NCBI GenBank assembly: GCA_916050055.1
Contig: CAJZJY010000025.1
Location: forward strand, 1-11,278
Direction of reading: 5' to 3'
Origin: an uncultured Streptococcus sp.
GTDB taxonomy: Bacteria > Bacillota > Bacilli > Lactobacillales > Aerococcaceae
DNA length: 11,278 nucleotides
This document shows positions 1 through 7,344 of this stretch, one piece after another. Each line of letters opens with the position of its first letter. Within the stretch, counting starts at the first letter, position 1. The notes beneath the pieces are model-generated. The model was not told the DNA's origin, did no database searches, and was given only the letters and a program-made list of their open reading frames with translations. The translations under genes and the position numbers were made by a program.

Positions 1-1050
1 TCCCTCTTCAATTAGTTCTTGAATAACTTCTCCGTAGATTTCATCCATAGAATTTCCAAATCTTTCCATAAATTCCTTCTTTGAAACACCTGAAAACTTT
101 CTTAACCCTAAAAACATAAATTCCTCAATCAGTTGTTTTTTTGTTAACAAAGTCTCTGAAAAAATAGGCAATTTTTCATTTCTTAATGGAGTCAGATAAT
201 GTTGAATAGGTCCATTATTTTGATAACGAACTCCATTCAAATACCCATGAGCACCCGCACCAAACGCAAAGTACTCATCCGCCTTCCAGTAATGGAGATT
301 ATGTCTTGATTCATATCCAGGAAGTGCATAATTACTAATCTCATAATGATGACGACCGAAATCCTCCATCGTCTTCATCGCCAGTTCAAACATATCAGCC
401 TCTTCATCCTGACTCGGCAAAGGAAGTTTCCCTTGTCTCATCAAATTATAGAAAACCGTCTTCTGTTCCAAAATAAGCGAGTAAATGGAATAGTGAGGTA
501 AATCTAGTGCCATCGCCATTTTTAAACTCTCTTCGAAATCAGCAATAGTCTGTTTTGGAAGTCTAAAAATCAAGTCGATACTCATATTCTCAAATCCGAC
601 TTGTCTTGCATTCTCGATAGTACGAATTGCCGTTTCTTTTGTATGCTTACGACCTATCGCTTTCAGTAAATCGTTATTGAAAGTTTGGACTCCCATGCTG
701 AGACGATTCACGCCACCTTCCTTCATTACAGAGAGTAGTTCAGGAGTGCCATCATCGGGATTTAACTCCATTGTAAACTCTGCTCCTTTTTGAAGCGGTA
801 AATGTTGATGGATTCCATCCAATAATCGCTCCATTTGTTGCGGAGTTAATGAAGACGGTGTCCCACCACCAACATATAATGTTTCCAGTGGTGCAATTTT
901 GTATTTTTGCCCCGTCAATTCCATTTCCTTGATAAGTAATTCAATATACTCATCGACTGGCTGTCCTTCAATAAAGACTTTATTAAAATCGCAGTAATAA
1001 CAAATATGCGAACAAAAAGGGATATGAATATATGCTGCTTTTGTAGACAT
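1..1050 (-). CDS. hemW: HemW, radical SAM heme chaperone (3' end beyond the window)
   Basis: This is a radical SAM protein of the HemW (formerly HemN-like or YggW) family, thought to bind heme and deliver it to target proteins, with a [4Fe-4S] cluster and S-adenosylmethionine. I translated 350 codons from the ATG at 1050 without a stop; the family is about 375-380 residues, so roughly 30 C-terminal residues are missing. The cluster motif is C13-x3-C17-x2-C20-x-F22. Phe rather than Cys in the last position marks HemW and argues against true coproporphyrinogen dehydrogenase HemN. GGGTPS lies at 61-66 and the HemW signature HNLHYW at 250-255. The start is firm: an in-frame TGA lies two codons upstream, and AAAGGAGGG (1060-1068) sits 9 nt from the ATG, abutting the pcp stop. 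Residues 160-168 read LIFRLPKQT where the family usually has a Gly-Leu-Pro-Gly-Gln-Thr-like loop. It is the last visible gene of the minus-strand cluster. Confidence 0.93.
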   Translation of the reverse strand, partial: MSTKAAYIHIPFCSHICYYCDFNKVFIEGQPVDEYIELLIKEMELTGQKYKIAPLETLYVGGGTPSSLTPQQMERLLDGIHQHLPLQKGAEFTMELNPDDGTPELLSVMKEGGVNRLSMGVQTFNNDLLKAIGRKHTKETAIRTIENARQVGFENMSIDLIFRLPKQTIADFEESLKMAMALDLPHYSIYSLILEQKTVFYNLMRQGKLPLPSQDEEADMFELAMKTMEDFGRHHYEISNYALPGYESRHNLHYWKADEYFAFGAGAHGYLNGVRYQNNGPIQHYLTPLRNEKLPIFSETLLTKKQLIEEFMFLGLRKFSGVSKKEFMERFGNSMDEIYGEVIQELIEEG

Positions 1051-1068
1051 TATTCAAATCCCTCCTTT

Positions 1069-1704
1069 CTAAAAAATGGCTCCTTCTTGAACCTTAATAT
1101 CTTCATCGTTTAAATAATCACGGATTGTCTCAATCGCGATTTGTAAAGCTTTTGTGCTCTCTTCAAGCGGTAGAGACGGTTTATCCGTCGTTTGCTCTGG
1201 AATAAACGGAATATGCATAAATCCTGCTTTAAAAGGCTTATCGGCCTTTGTTGCAGCAAATAACGCTTGATACATGATGTGATTACATACAAATGTCCCA
1301 GCGGAATTGGAAACTTCTGCCGAAATTCCTGCTTCACGGATTGCTTTTACAATTCGTTTGATTGGTAAAGTTGTAAAGTACGCATCTTCACCATCAAGTT
1401 GAATAGCTTCATCAATCGGTTGTTGACTAATATTGTCTGGAATTCTCGCATCATCGACATTTATCGCAATACGTTCCATTGTAATCCCAGGTCTTCCCCC
1501 TGCTTGACCAACGCTCAATACTGCGTCTGGTTTCACATCATTAATCACTTCATTCAAACGCTTTGCTGATTCCTTAAATACAGTCGGTAATTCTAAACGA
1601 ATCAGTTCTACTCCTTCAATTTCGGGAAGAGCCTTCACACATTCAATCGACGGATTAATCGTTTCCCCTCCGAAAGGGTCAAATCCTGTCACAATAATTT
1701 TCAT
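1069..1704 (-). CDS. pcp: Pyroglutamyl-peptidase I (pyrrolidone-carboxylate peptidase)
   Basis: This cytoplasmic cysteine peptidase of family C15 removes N-terminal pyroglutamate (5-oxoproline) from peptides. The 211-residue length is normal. The catalytic triad is visible: Glu77 in GITMERIA, Cys140 in SNSAGTFVCNH, and His164 in FMHIPF. These match E81, C144 and H168 of the Bacillus enzyme with a constant offset of four. The N-terminal VTGFDPFGG (5-13) is the family signature. The ATG at 1704 follows AGAGG with a 6-nt spacer. The gene begins 9 nt after the rqcH stop and ends 18 nt before hemW, whose ribosome binding site abuts the pcp TAG. These spacings indicate cotranscription. Together with pepT two genes upstream, it suggests a peptide-salvage function within the unit; that link is inference. 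Confidence 0.96.
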   Translation of the reverse strand: MKIIVTGFDPFGGETINPSIECVKALPEIEGVELIRLELPTVFKESAKRLNEVINDVKPDAVLSVGQAGGRPGITMERIAINVDDARIPDNISQQPIDEAIQLDGEDAYFTTLPIKRIVKAIREAGISAEVSNSAGTFVCNHIMYQALFAATKADKPFKAGFMHIPFIPEQTTDKPSLPLEESTKALQIAIETIRDYLNDEDIKVQEGAIF

Positions 1705-1713
1705 AACATCCCT

Positions 1714-3429
1714 CTATTTCGGTTTATTATTTCTTAACGCTTCTACCTTTAATGGATCAGGCGTAATATAAGTATTTTGTTGGCCTTCGTAGACTACAAA
1801 ACCTGGTTTAGCTCCATTTGGTTTACGAATTTTCGATACTTGAACATAATCCACAGGAACCGTCCCAGAAAGTCGATATTTCGAGTAGTATGCCGCGAGC
1901 ATCGCGCCCTCACCAATCGTTTCTTCCGCCGGGTCACTGGATTCAATAATCACGTGCGAACCAGGAATATTTTGCGCATGAAGCCATAAGTATTCCTTTT
2001 TCGCTTGGCGTAGCGTTAATTGGTCATTTTGTAAGTTATTACGTCCAACAAGAATACGAGTTCCATCTGTTGCGTAGAACACATGCGGTTTCGCGCCACC
2101 TTGTTTCTTAATGCCTTTTTTCAGAGCAGAACGCTTTAAGTATCCACTAGCCACAAGCTCTTCACGAATGGCTTCTAAGTTGAATACATCTGCTTCTTCA
2201 ATTTGGTAAATAACACTTTCTAGGTAGTCCATCTCGTTTTTAGTGGCTTCTTGTTGCTCATGAATATGCGTTACCGCATTTCTTAGTTTTTGGTATTTTT
2301 TAAAATACGCCTGCGCATTTTGGGAAGCCGTTAATAATGGATTTAATGGAATCGTCACTTCTTCATAGTCTTGATAGAAGTTTTGAACCGTTACACTACT
2401 TGCACCTTTTTCAACTTGGTGTTGGTATGTGTTAATCAAGTCTCCATAAACGCGATAATGATCCGCATCTTCAGTTCGTGCTAAGTCTTCATCGAGTTTT
2501 ACCATTTTCTCACGGTTCTTACGCAGTTCAGATTTCAACATTTGTAATAGGTGCCCTGCTAATTGTTGAATCTTCTCTTCTTGAATCTTCTGTACATAGT
2601 ACGCACTTAACAATTCAGAAAGTGTATCAAAACTTTGGGATTCACCAGTCTTACTTAAATATGGGAATGGTAAGAAGTATGTCTTCCCATCCTCTACCTT
2701 TGTAAGTGTAGGCTGAATCGATGTATTTCCTTCTTCGAGATAGTGATGTAAGGCTTCCGCTAAACTTTGTCCCTCTCTTTCACTACGCTCCACAATTTCG
2801 TGAGCTGACTGTTTACTAATCCCTTGAAAGACATTCATCAATGTTCTCTCACCAGGTTCGTCCATAAATGGATGAAGTAAACTGTCTAATTCAAAGAGCG
2901 AATACTCAAAAGGATTTTTCTTTTGAGTTTGAGGAGGCATCACATAGCCAGCACCTGGTTGTAAGGTACGATAACTGTTTTGGCCAAGAGAGACGCGCTT
3001 CACGCAATCGATAATCGTGTTATCTTCTTGATTCACCAAAAATAAATTACTGTGACGACCCATCATCTCAATAGTGAAACGGTACCCCGCCTTATCTCCA
3101 AGTTCATCACGTGTGGAAACGTCCATGTGTAAAATACGGTCATTTTCCACTTGAGTGAATGATTGAATAATAGACCCTTCTAAATACTTACGAAGAATCA
3201 TACAAAAGTTAGGAGCAACTTCTGGATTCTCTGGTTTCTCAGAAATAAATTGTACACGAGCCATCATTGGATGTGCCGAACAAACAAGTAAGTAGTTCTT
3301 ACGGTTAGCACGAATGGTGAACTGTACATCGTATGGTAATGGCTGATGAATCTTTGTAATCCGTCCTCCCACTAATTGAGGCGCTACTTCGTCCATCATC
3401 CATTTGGTGAAAATACCATCAAATGTCAT
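1714..3429 (-). CDS. rqcH: RqcH (NFACT family) ribosome quality-control factor
   Basis: This is the bacterial homologue of eukaryotic Rqc2/NEMF. In Bacillus subtilis RqcH binds 50S subunits that carry a stalled peptidyl-tRNA and recruits tRNA-Ala to add C-terminal alanine tails that mark the peptide for proteolysis. Older annotations call this family fibronectin/fibrinogen-binding protein (FbpA/YloA). The protein has 571 residues, the usual size. The NFACT-N domain covers roughly 1-180 and contains Asn96-Asp97-Arg98; Asp97 and Arg98 are the B. subtilis residues needed for tailing, so activity looks intact. Helix-hairpin-helix and coiled-coil regions follow (about 185-430, with a charged helical stretch near 280-320 and another near 370-415). 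The NFACT-R domain lies at about 445-560 with WLHAQNIPGSHV at 482-493. AAAGGAG (3437-3443) lies 7 nt from the ATG. The gene starts 31 nt after pepT. Confidence 0.96.
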   Translation of the reverse strand: MTFDGIFTKWMMDEVAPQLVGGRITKIHQPLPYDVQFTIRANRKNYLLVCSAHPMMARVQFISEKPENPEVAPNFCMILRKYLEGSIIQSFTQVENDRILHMDVSTRDELGDKAGYRFTIEMMGRHSNLFLVNQEDNTIIDCVKRVSLGQNSYRTLQPGAGYVMPPQTQKKNPFEYSLFELDSLLHPFMDEPGERTLMNVFQGISKQSAHEIVERSEREGQSLAEALHHYLEEGNTSIQPTLTKVEDGKTYFLPFPYLSKTGESQSFDTLSELLSAYYVQKIQEEKIQQLAGHLLQMLKSELRKNREKMVKLDEDLARTEDADHYRVYGDLINTYQHQVEKGASSVTVQNFYQDYEEVTIPLNPLLTASQNAQAYFKKYQKLRNAVTHIHEQQEATKNEMDYLESVIYQIEEADVFNLEAIREELVASGYLKRSALKKGIKKQGGAKPHVFYATDGTRILVGRNNLQNDQLTLRQAKKEYLWLHAQNIPGSHVIIESSDPAEETIGEGAMLAAYYSKYRLSGTVPVDYVQVSKIRKPNGAKPGFVVYEGQQNTYITPDPLKVEALRNNKPK

Positions 3430-3460
3430 GAACTCACTCCTTTCTTTTTCTTGTCTAAAA

Positions 3461-4687
3461 TTATAATGCTGCTAAACGAGCAATTTCGATAATGACTTGT
3501 GTTGCTTTTTCCATTGATTCAACAGCAACATATTCATAACGTCCATGCATGTTTTCGCCACCAGCAAAGATGTTTGGCGTTGGTAATCCCATGAATGAAA
3601 TTTTAGAACCATCAGTACCACCACGGATTGGTTTAATAATTGGGACGATGTCTAAGTTTTCTAACGCTTGTTTTGCCACATCAACACAACGGAAATCTTT
3701 CTCGATAATTTCAGCCATGTTGTAGTATTCGTCGTGTAAATCAACAGTAATACGGTCTGTATCTAACTCTTTATTCATACGAGAAGCGATACGAAGCATC
3801 ATGTCCTTTTTCGCATTGAATAATTCACGGCTGTGGTCACGTAAGATGTACACTAATTTCGCTTCTTCCACAACACCTTCTGCAGCTACTAAGTGATAGA
3901 ATCCTTCACGTCCTGTTGTATGTTCAGGAACTTCGAATTCTGGAAGTGCGTTTTGGAACTTACGTGCTAATTCAAGTGCGCTCACCATTGTATCTTTCGC
4001 TGTACCAGGGTGAACATTTTTTCCTTGAATACGAACTGTAGCACGACAAGCGTTGAAGCTTTCGTATTCTAATTCACCAACGGGTCCACCGTCCATTGTA
4101 TAAGCAAAATCACATGCAAATTGCTCTACGTCGAATAAATCAGCGCCACGTCCGATTTCTTCATCAGGACCAAACGCTACACGAATTTTTCCGTGTTTGA
4201 TTTCTGGATGTTGTAATAAATATGCACCTGCTGTTACGATTTCTGTCACACCAGATTTGTCATCAGCACCTAGTAAAGTTTTCCCGTTTGTTGTGATTAA
4301 TGTTTGTCCAACATAGTTCTTTAAGTTCGGGAAGTCTTTAGGATCTAATACGAATTTTCCTTCTTCGTCTAGGACGATTGCTTCACTATTATAGTTTTCG
4401 TGAATTTGCGGTTGAATATTTCTAGCTTCAAAGTCCGCTGTGTCCACGTGAGCAATAAATCCAATGGTTGGCACTTCATGGTCAACATTTGATGGGATTG
4501 TTGCTGTTAGGAAGCTGTTTTTAGGATTCAAATAGACTTCTTGGAATCCTAATTCATTTAATTCTTGTTCTAAGTCCTTTAAAAACGCTGTTTGAGAAGG
4601 CGTTGTTGGGACTGTTTGACTTGTTTCGTCAGATCTTGTTTCTTTCTTTACGTAACGGATAAAACGTTCTGTTAATTCTTTATGCAT
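3461..4687 (-). CDS. pepT: Peptidase T (tripeptide aminopeptidase, M20B)
   Basis: This cytoplasmic dizinc aminopeptidase releases the N-terminal residue of tripeptides and works in the last steps of peptide use. Metal and active-site residues are in place: His80 and Asp82 in AHVDTAD, bridging Asp142 in GADDKSG, Glu176-Glu177 in FGPDEEIG, Asp199 in TMDGG and His381 in GGENMHGRYE. GGTDGS (356-361) is also typical of the family. I chose the ATG at 4687, giving 408 residues, the normal PepT length. An in-frame ATG 16 codons further upstream lies well inside the preceding gene and would add a tail that PepT proteins lack. AGGTGA precedes the chosen start. The start overlaps the end of the NIF3-family gene by 8 nt, which points to translational coupling. 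The stop is TAA. Confidence 0.96.
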   Translation of the reverse strand: MHKELTERFIRYVKKETRSDETSQTVPTTPSQTAFLKDLEQELNELGFQEVYLNPKNSFLTATIPSNVDHEVPTIGFIAHVDTADFEARNIQPQIHENYNSEAIVLDEEGKFVLDPKDFPNLKNYVGQTLITTNGKTLLGADDKSGVTEIVTAGAYLLQHPEIKHGKIRVAFGPDEEIGRGADLFDVEQFACDFAYTMDGGPVGELEYESFNACRATVRIQGKNVHPGTAKDTMVSALELARKFQNALPEFEVPEHTTGREGFYHLVAAEGVVEEAKLVYILRDHSRELFNAKKDMMLRIASRMNKELDTDRITVDLHDEYYNMAEIIEKDFRCVDVAKQALENLDIVPIIKPIRGGTDGSKISFMGLPTPNIFAGGENMHGRYEYVAVESMEKATQVIIEIARLAAL

Positions 4688-5825
4688 TTTCTTCACCTGC
4701 TTTATAAAATTCAAATGGATCTGTAAAAGTTTCACTTTCGATCACTGTCACATCCCATTTGTTTTCTTCTTTCCATTCATTAACCCATTTGGCTAATTGT
4801 TTACGACAAACCACTTCGATATGATGACCAGCATCTACTAAGAATAATGGAGTCTCTTGTATATCATGCGCTGTATGGTAGAAAATATCTCCTGTTACAA
4901 AGGCGTCTGCACCATTTCTAAGTGCATCCATGTAATAATTTCCACCTGATCCACCCATAACGGCAACTCTTGAAATAAGGCCATCTGGATGTACGCGAGA
5001 AGGAACATAGCGGAGTCCCTTAAGGTTAAATCGCTCAGTAACAAAATGGATAAATTCTTCCCCAGTCATTTCTTTTGGAAGATTTCCAACTCGACCAAAT
5101 CCTAATGTTTTGCCTGTATTCTTCAATGAGAAAACGTCGATTGCTGGTTCTTCATATGGATGTGCACCTCTTAAGGAGCTTAAAACATCACTCAACACTT
5201 CTTCCGAGCAGACAACTTCTAATTTCACTTCCTCTACGAATTCTTGCTGATTCAATGAACCAATCGTAGGATTCGCGTCATCAACTGGTGTAAATTGTCC
5301 AATACCAGAGCTTTGGAATGCACAATCCTTATAGTTATCCCCGATTGATCCAGCACCTGCTTCAAACATCGCTTCTAAAACTTTATCCGTACTATTTTTT
5401 GGAACATAAGTAATAACTTTGACAGAAGGGATTGTTGTTGTAGGAGACATCACTGTTACATCAGATAATAGCAATTCATCTGCCAACCAATCATTCACTC
5501 CACCTTCTACTACATCAAGGTTAGTATGTGCTGCGTACACCGCAATATCATGCTTCAAAATTTGTTGGAACATTTTATTTTGCGGAACGGTTAAATCAAA
5601 TAATGCTACCGGTCTAAAAATTGGCGGATGATGCGCAATAATTAAATCAACGTTTTTAGCAATGGCTTCTTCGATAACACTTGGACGAATATCCAACGTT
5701 GTCATAATCACTTTAACTTCTTGATTCCAATCTCCAAAATGAAGTCCAATTGGATCTTTAGGAAGCGATAGACTCTTTGGTACGCGTTTTTCAAAACGGC
5801 TTACCACATCTCTAACTGTTGGCAC
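4680..5825 (-). CDS. NIF3/YqfO-family dinuclear metal-binding protein
   Basis: This is a member of the NIF3 (DUF34, YqfO/YbgI) family, often annotated as GTP cyclohydrolase 1 type 2-like; the cellular role is unsettled. Visible metal-ligand motifs are IIAHHPPIF (near residue 66 of this start), AAHTNLD (near 97) and, in the C-terminal half, FVTGDIFYHTAHD and VDAGHHIEV. The middle (roughly 130-240) holds the extra PII/CutA-like domain found in Gram-positive members, with RGAHPYEEPAID, which explains the 381-residue length against about 250 for the short form. I take the GTG at 5825 as the start because AAGGAG (5835-5840) is 9 nt away; a TTG two codons upstream would leave only 3 nt. It overlaps trmK by 14 nt, and this trmK-NIF3 neighbourhood is common in Firmicutes. 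A function linked to TrmK is suggested by context but unproven. Confidence 0.92.
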   Translation of the reverse strand: MPTVRDVVSRFEKRVPKSLSLPKDPIGLHFGDWNQEVKVIMTTLDIRPSVIEEAIAKNVDLIIAHHPPIFRPVALFDLTVPQNKMFQQILKHDIAVYAAHTNLDVVEGGVNDWLADELLLSDVTVMSPTTTIPSVKVITYVPKNSTDKVLEAMFEAGAGSIGDNYKDCAFQSSGIGQFTPVDDANPTIGSLNQQEFVEEVKLEVVCSEEVLSDVLSSLRGAHPYEEPAIDVFSLKNTGKTLGFGRVGNLPKEMTGEEFIHFVTERFNLKGLRYVPSRVHPDGLISRVAVMGGSGGNYYMDALRNGADAFVTGDIFYHTAHDIQETPLFLVDAGHHIEVVCRKQLAKWVNEWKEENKWDVTVIESETFTDPFEFYKAGEENA

Positions 5826-6519
5826 GATCAATCACTCCTTGCAATTCATTAAATGCTTTTTCAAACTGCTCAATTTTTTCATGTTGAGACGTCTTACTCT
5901 TTTGTAATTGTTCCAAGATTTCTTTATTTTTACGGTTCATTCGATTCCATTTTGCAACACATAATTCTGTTGGTTCTTTTAATAAAATAGGACCGTATTT
6001 TAATTCTAATTCTGTGTATTCTACTCGTTCGTTTACTGGTTCAGCGACAATAATTTCATATAGACGATGATTATCTTCAACGACCGTCTCATGAGTAATG
6101 CGGTACGAATGCTTCATTAACCATTCACGCACAAAATGCTCAGCTACGTTCGGCTGAAGAATGAGTCGCTCTTGGCCGTTTAAATGACCGCCACTACTTC
6201 CAGCTTCTAGGATGCGAGAAATGAGTTCGCCGCCCATTCCACAAATCGAAACAGCTGTTATCTCATCTTCTTTTGAAAGAATTTGCAATCCGTCCCCAAA
6301 ACGAACTTCGATGCGGTCTTCCATTCGATAGTCTCGAACTGTTTGCTTCGCTGATAAAAACGGCCCTTCAACCACTTCTCCTGCAATCGCTGAAGTAATC
6401 TGGTTATTTTGAATTAAATACACTGGTAAATACGCATGGTCACTACCAACATCACATACCTTTGAACCGTTTGGAACAAAACTAGCAACGCGAGTTAATC
6501 GTTCTCCTAATTCAATCAT
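5812..6519 (-). CDS. trmK: tRNA (adenine(22)-N1)-methyltransferase TrmK
   Basis: TrmK is a SAM-dependent class I methyltransferase that makes m1A22 in the D-arm of bacterial tRNAs, notably tRNA-Ser and tRNA-Tyr in B. subtilis. The 235-residue protein shows motif I as CDVGSDHAYLP (22-32), an acidic GEVVEGP segment (47-53), the family-specific ICGMGGELI (92-100) and LQPN (121-124). The C-terminal quarter (about 185-230) is rich in Lys, Glu and Gln and looks like the coiled-coil extension of the family. The ATG at 6519 is preceded by AGAGGT with a 5-nt spacer. It starts 24 nt after the deoR-type gene and overlaps the NIF3-family gene at its end, so all three are probably on one mRNA. The assignment is secure from motifs and context. 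Confidence 0.95.
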   Translation of the reverse strand: MIELGERLTRVASFVPNGSKVCDVGSDHAYLPVYLIQNNQITSAIAGEVVEGPFLSAKQTVRDYRMEDRIEVRFGDGLQILSKEDEITAVSICGMGGELISRILEAGSSGGHLNGQERLILQPNVAEHFVREWLMKHSYRITHETVVEDNHRLYEIIVAEPVNERVEYTELELKYGPILLKEPTELCVAKWNRMNRKNKEILEQLQKSKTSQHEKIEQFEKAFNELQGVIDRANS

Positions 6520-6543
6520 TTTATACCTCTACATTCTTTTTCA

Positions 6544-7311
6544 TTACGAAATAAATAACACTTTCACACCGATACTCTTCAAATAAGCTACGGTTTCAGG
6601 GTCAGCGGTATGATCTGTAATTAAATGAGTAATCATATTACAATCCGCTGTATGAAAGTTTGAATCACGACCAACTTTGAACCCTTCCGTTACAATGATG
6701 CGATGCCCTGTTGTACGTTCTAAAATCACACGGTTCACTGCTGTCTCTGGCAGTGCATACGTTGAAATTCCGTTTTTGCTAATTCCTCCAACACCTAGGA
6801 AACAAATGTCTGCACGCGCTTTTGAGAATGAGTTAATCGCAAAATCCCCTACAAGAGATTTTTTCTGTTCGAAAATTTCTCCACCACTAATCACGATGGA
6901 CGCTTTCGTAGATGGCTTTTTGAAGATGGAACGCCCATTATTCGTTAAGATTGTAACGTTGGCATCCGCTAGAAAATTTAATAACAAAAAGGCAGTAGAG
7001 CCTGAGTTAATAAAGACCATATTATGATCTCCTACTAATCCCGCGGCTCTTCTTGCGATGTTTTTCTTCATGGAATTATATTGAATTTGATCCACGTTTT
7101 CTTGTTTAATTTTTCCAGCAAGATACCTTGCGCCTCCGTAGAAGCGCTCGATAACTCCTTGGTCTTCAAATTGTTGTAAATCTCTTCGAATGGTGATTTC
7201 AGAAACTTCTAACTCTTTCGATAAGTCTTCAACAGACATCTCATGGTTTTCTTGTAAAAGCTGAAGGATACGTTGTTGTCGTTTAAACACAACCCCTTTA
7301 CTACTCTTCAA
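6544..7311 (-). CDS. DeoR/GlpR-family transcriptional regulator
   Basis: This 255-residue protein has the standard DeoR layout. A winged helix-turn-helix is at about 11-62, with the signature SVEDLSKELEVSEITIRRDL (26-45). A DeoRC sugar-phosphate sensor domain is at about 80-235, recognisable from NSGSTAFLLLN (102-112), SGGEIFEQKKSLVG (142-155) and ARADICFLGVGGIS (165-178). Such proteins usually repress sugar or polyol catabolic genes and respond to a phosphorylated intermediate. No sugar-catabolism gene is in this window, so the target and ligand are unknown. The start is TTG at 7311: AAGGAGG (7319-7325) lies 7 nt upstream and no better ATG is near. It sits 33 nt after aspS and 24 nt before trmK, an unusual place for a sugar regulator. 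Confidence 0.93.
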   Translation of the reverse strand: MKSSKGVVFKRQQRILQLLQENHEMSVEDLSKELEVSEITIRRDLQQFEDQGVIERFYGGARYLAGKIKQENVDQIQYNSMKKNIARRAAGLVGDHNMVFINSGSTAFLLLNFLADANVTILTNNGRSIFKKPSTKASIVISGGEIFEQKKSLVGDFAINSFSKARADICFLGVGGISKNGISTYALPETAVNRVILERTTGHRIIVTEGFKVGRDSNFHTADCNMITHLITDHTADPETVAYLKSIGVKVLFIS

Positions 7312-7318
7312 GTTTCTT

Positions 7319-7325
7319 CCTCCTT
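7319..7325 (-). promoter_or_regulatory. Ribosome binding site of the deoR-type gene (supports a TTG start)
   Basis: The minus strand reads AAGGAGG here, a full consensus Shine-Dalgarno with a 7-nt spacer to the TTG at 7311. A strong site in front of a weak start codon decides the start of this gene. Confidence 0.88.
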
Positions 7326-7344
7326 TTAGAATTCCATTCAGGTC

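Noticed and set aside
1110..1337. Second minus-strand frame of 75 codons inside pcp.
   Set aside because: It is out of frame within a gene whose catalytic triad is complete; it has no start signal of its own and a basic, shadow-like composition.
4688..4735. Extension of pepT by 16 codons to an upstream ATG.
   Set aside because: It lies inside the NIF3-family gene, has no suitable ribosome binding site and exceeds the normal PepT length.
6677..7027. Plus-strand open frame of 116 codons.
   Set aside because: It lies antisense to the DeoR-type gene, has no ribosome binding site or recognisable protein motif, and is explained as a shadow of the real frame.
7312..7344. Possible terminator between aspS and the DeoR-type gene.
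   Set aside because: The 33-nt gap has no stable hairpin followed by a U-run; it contains mainly the ribosome binding site of the next gene.
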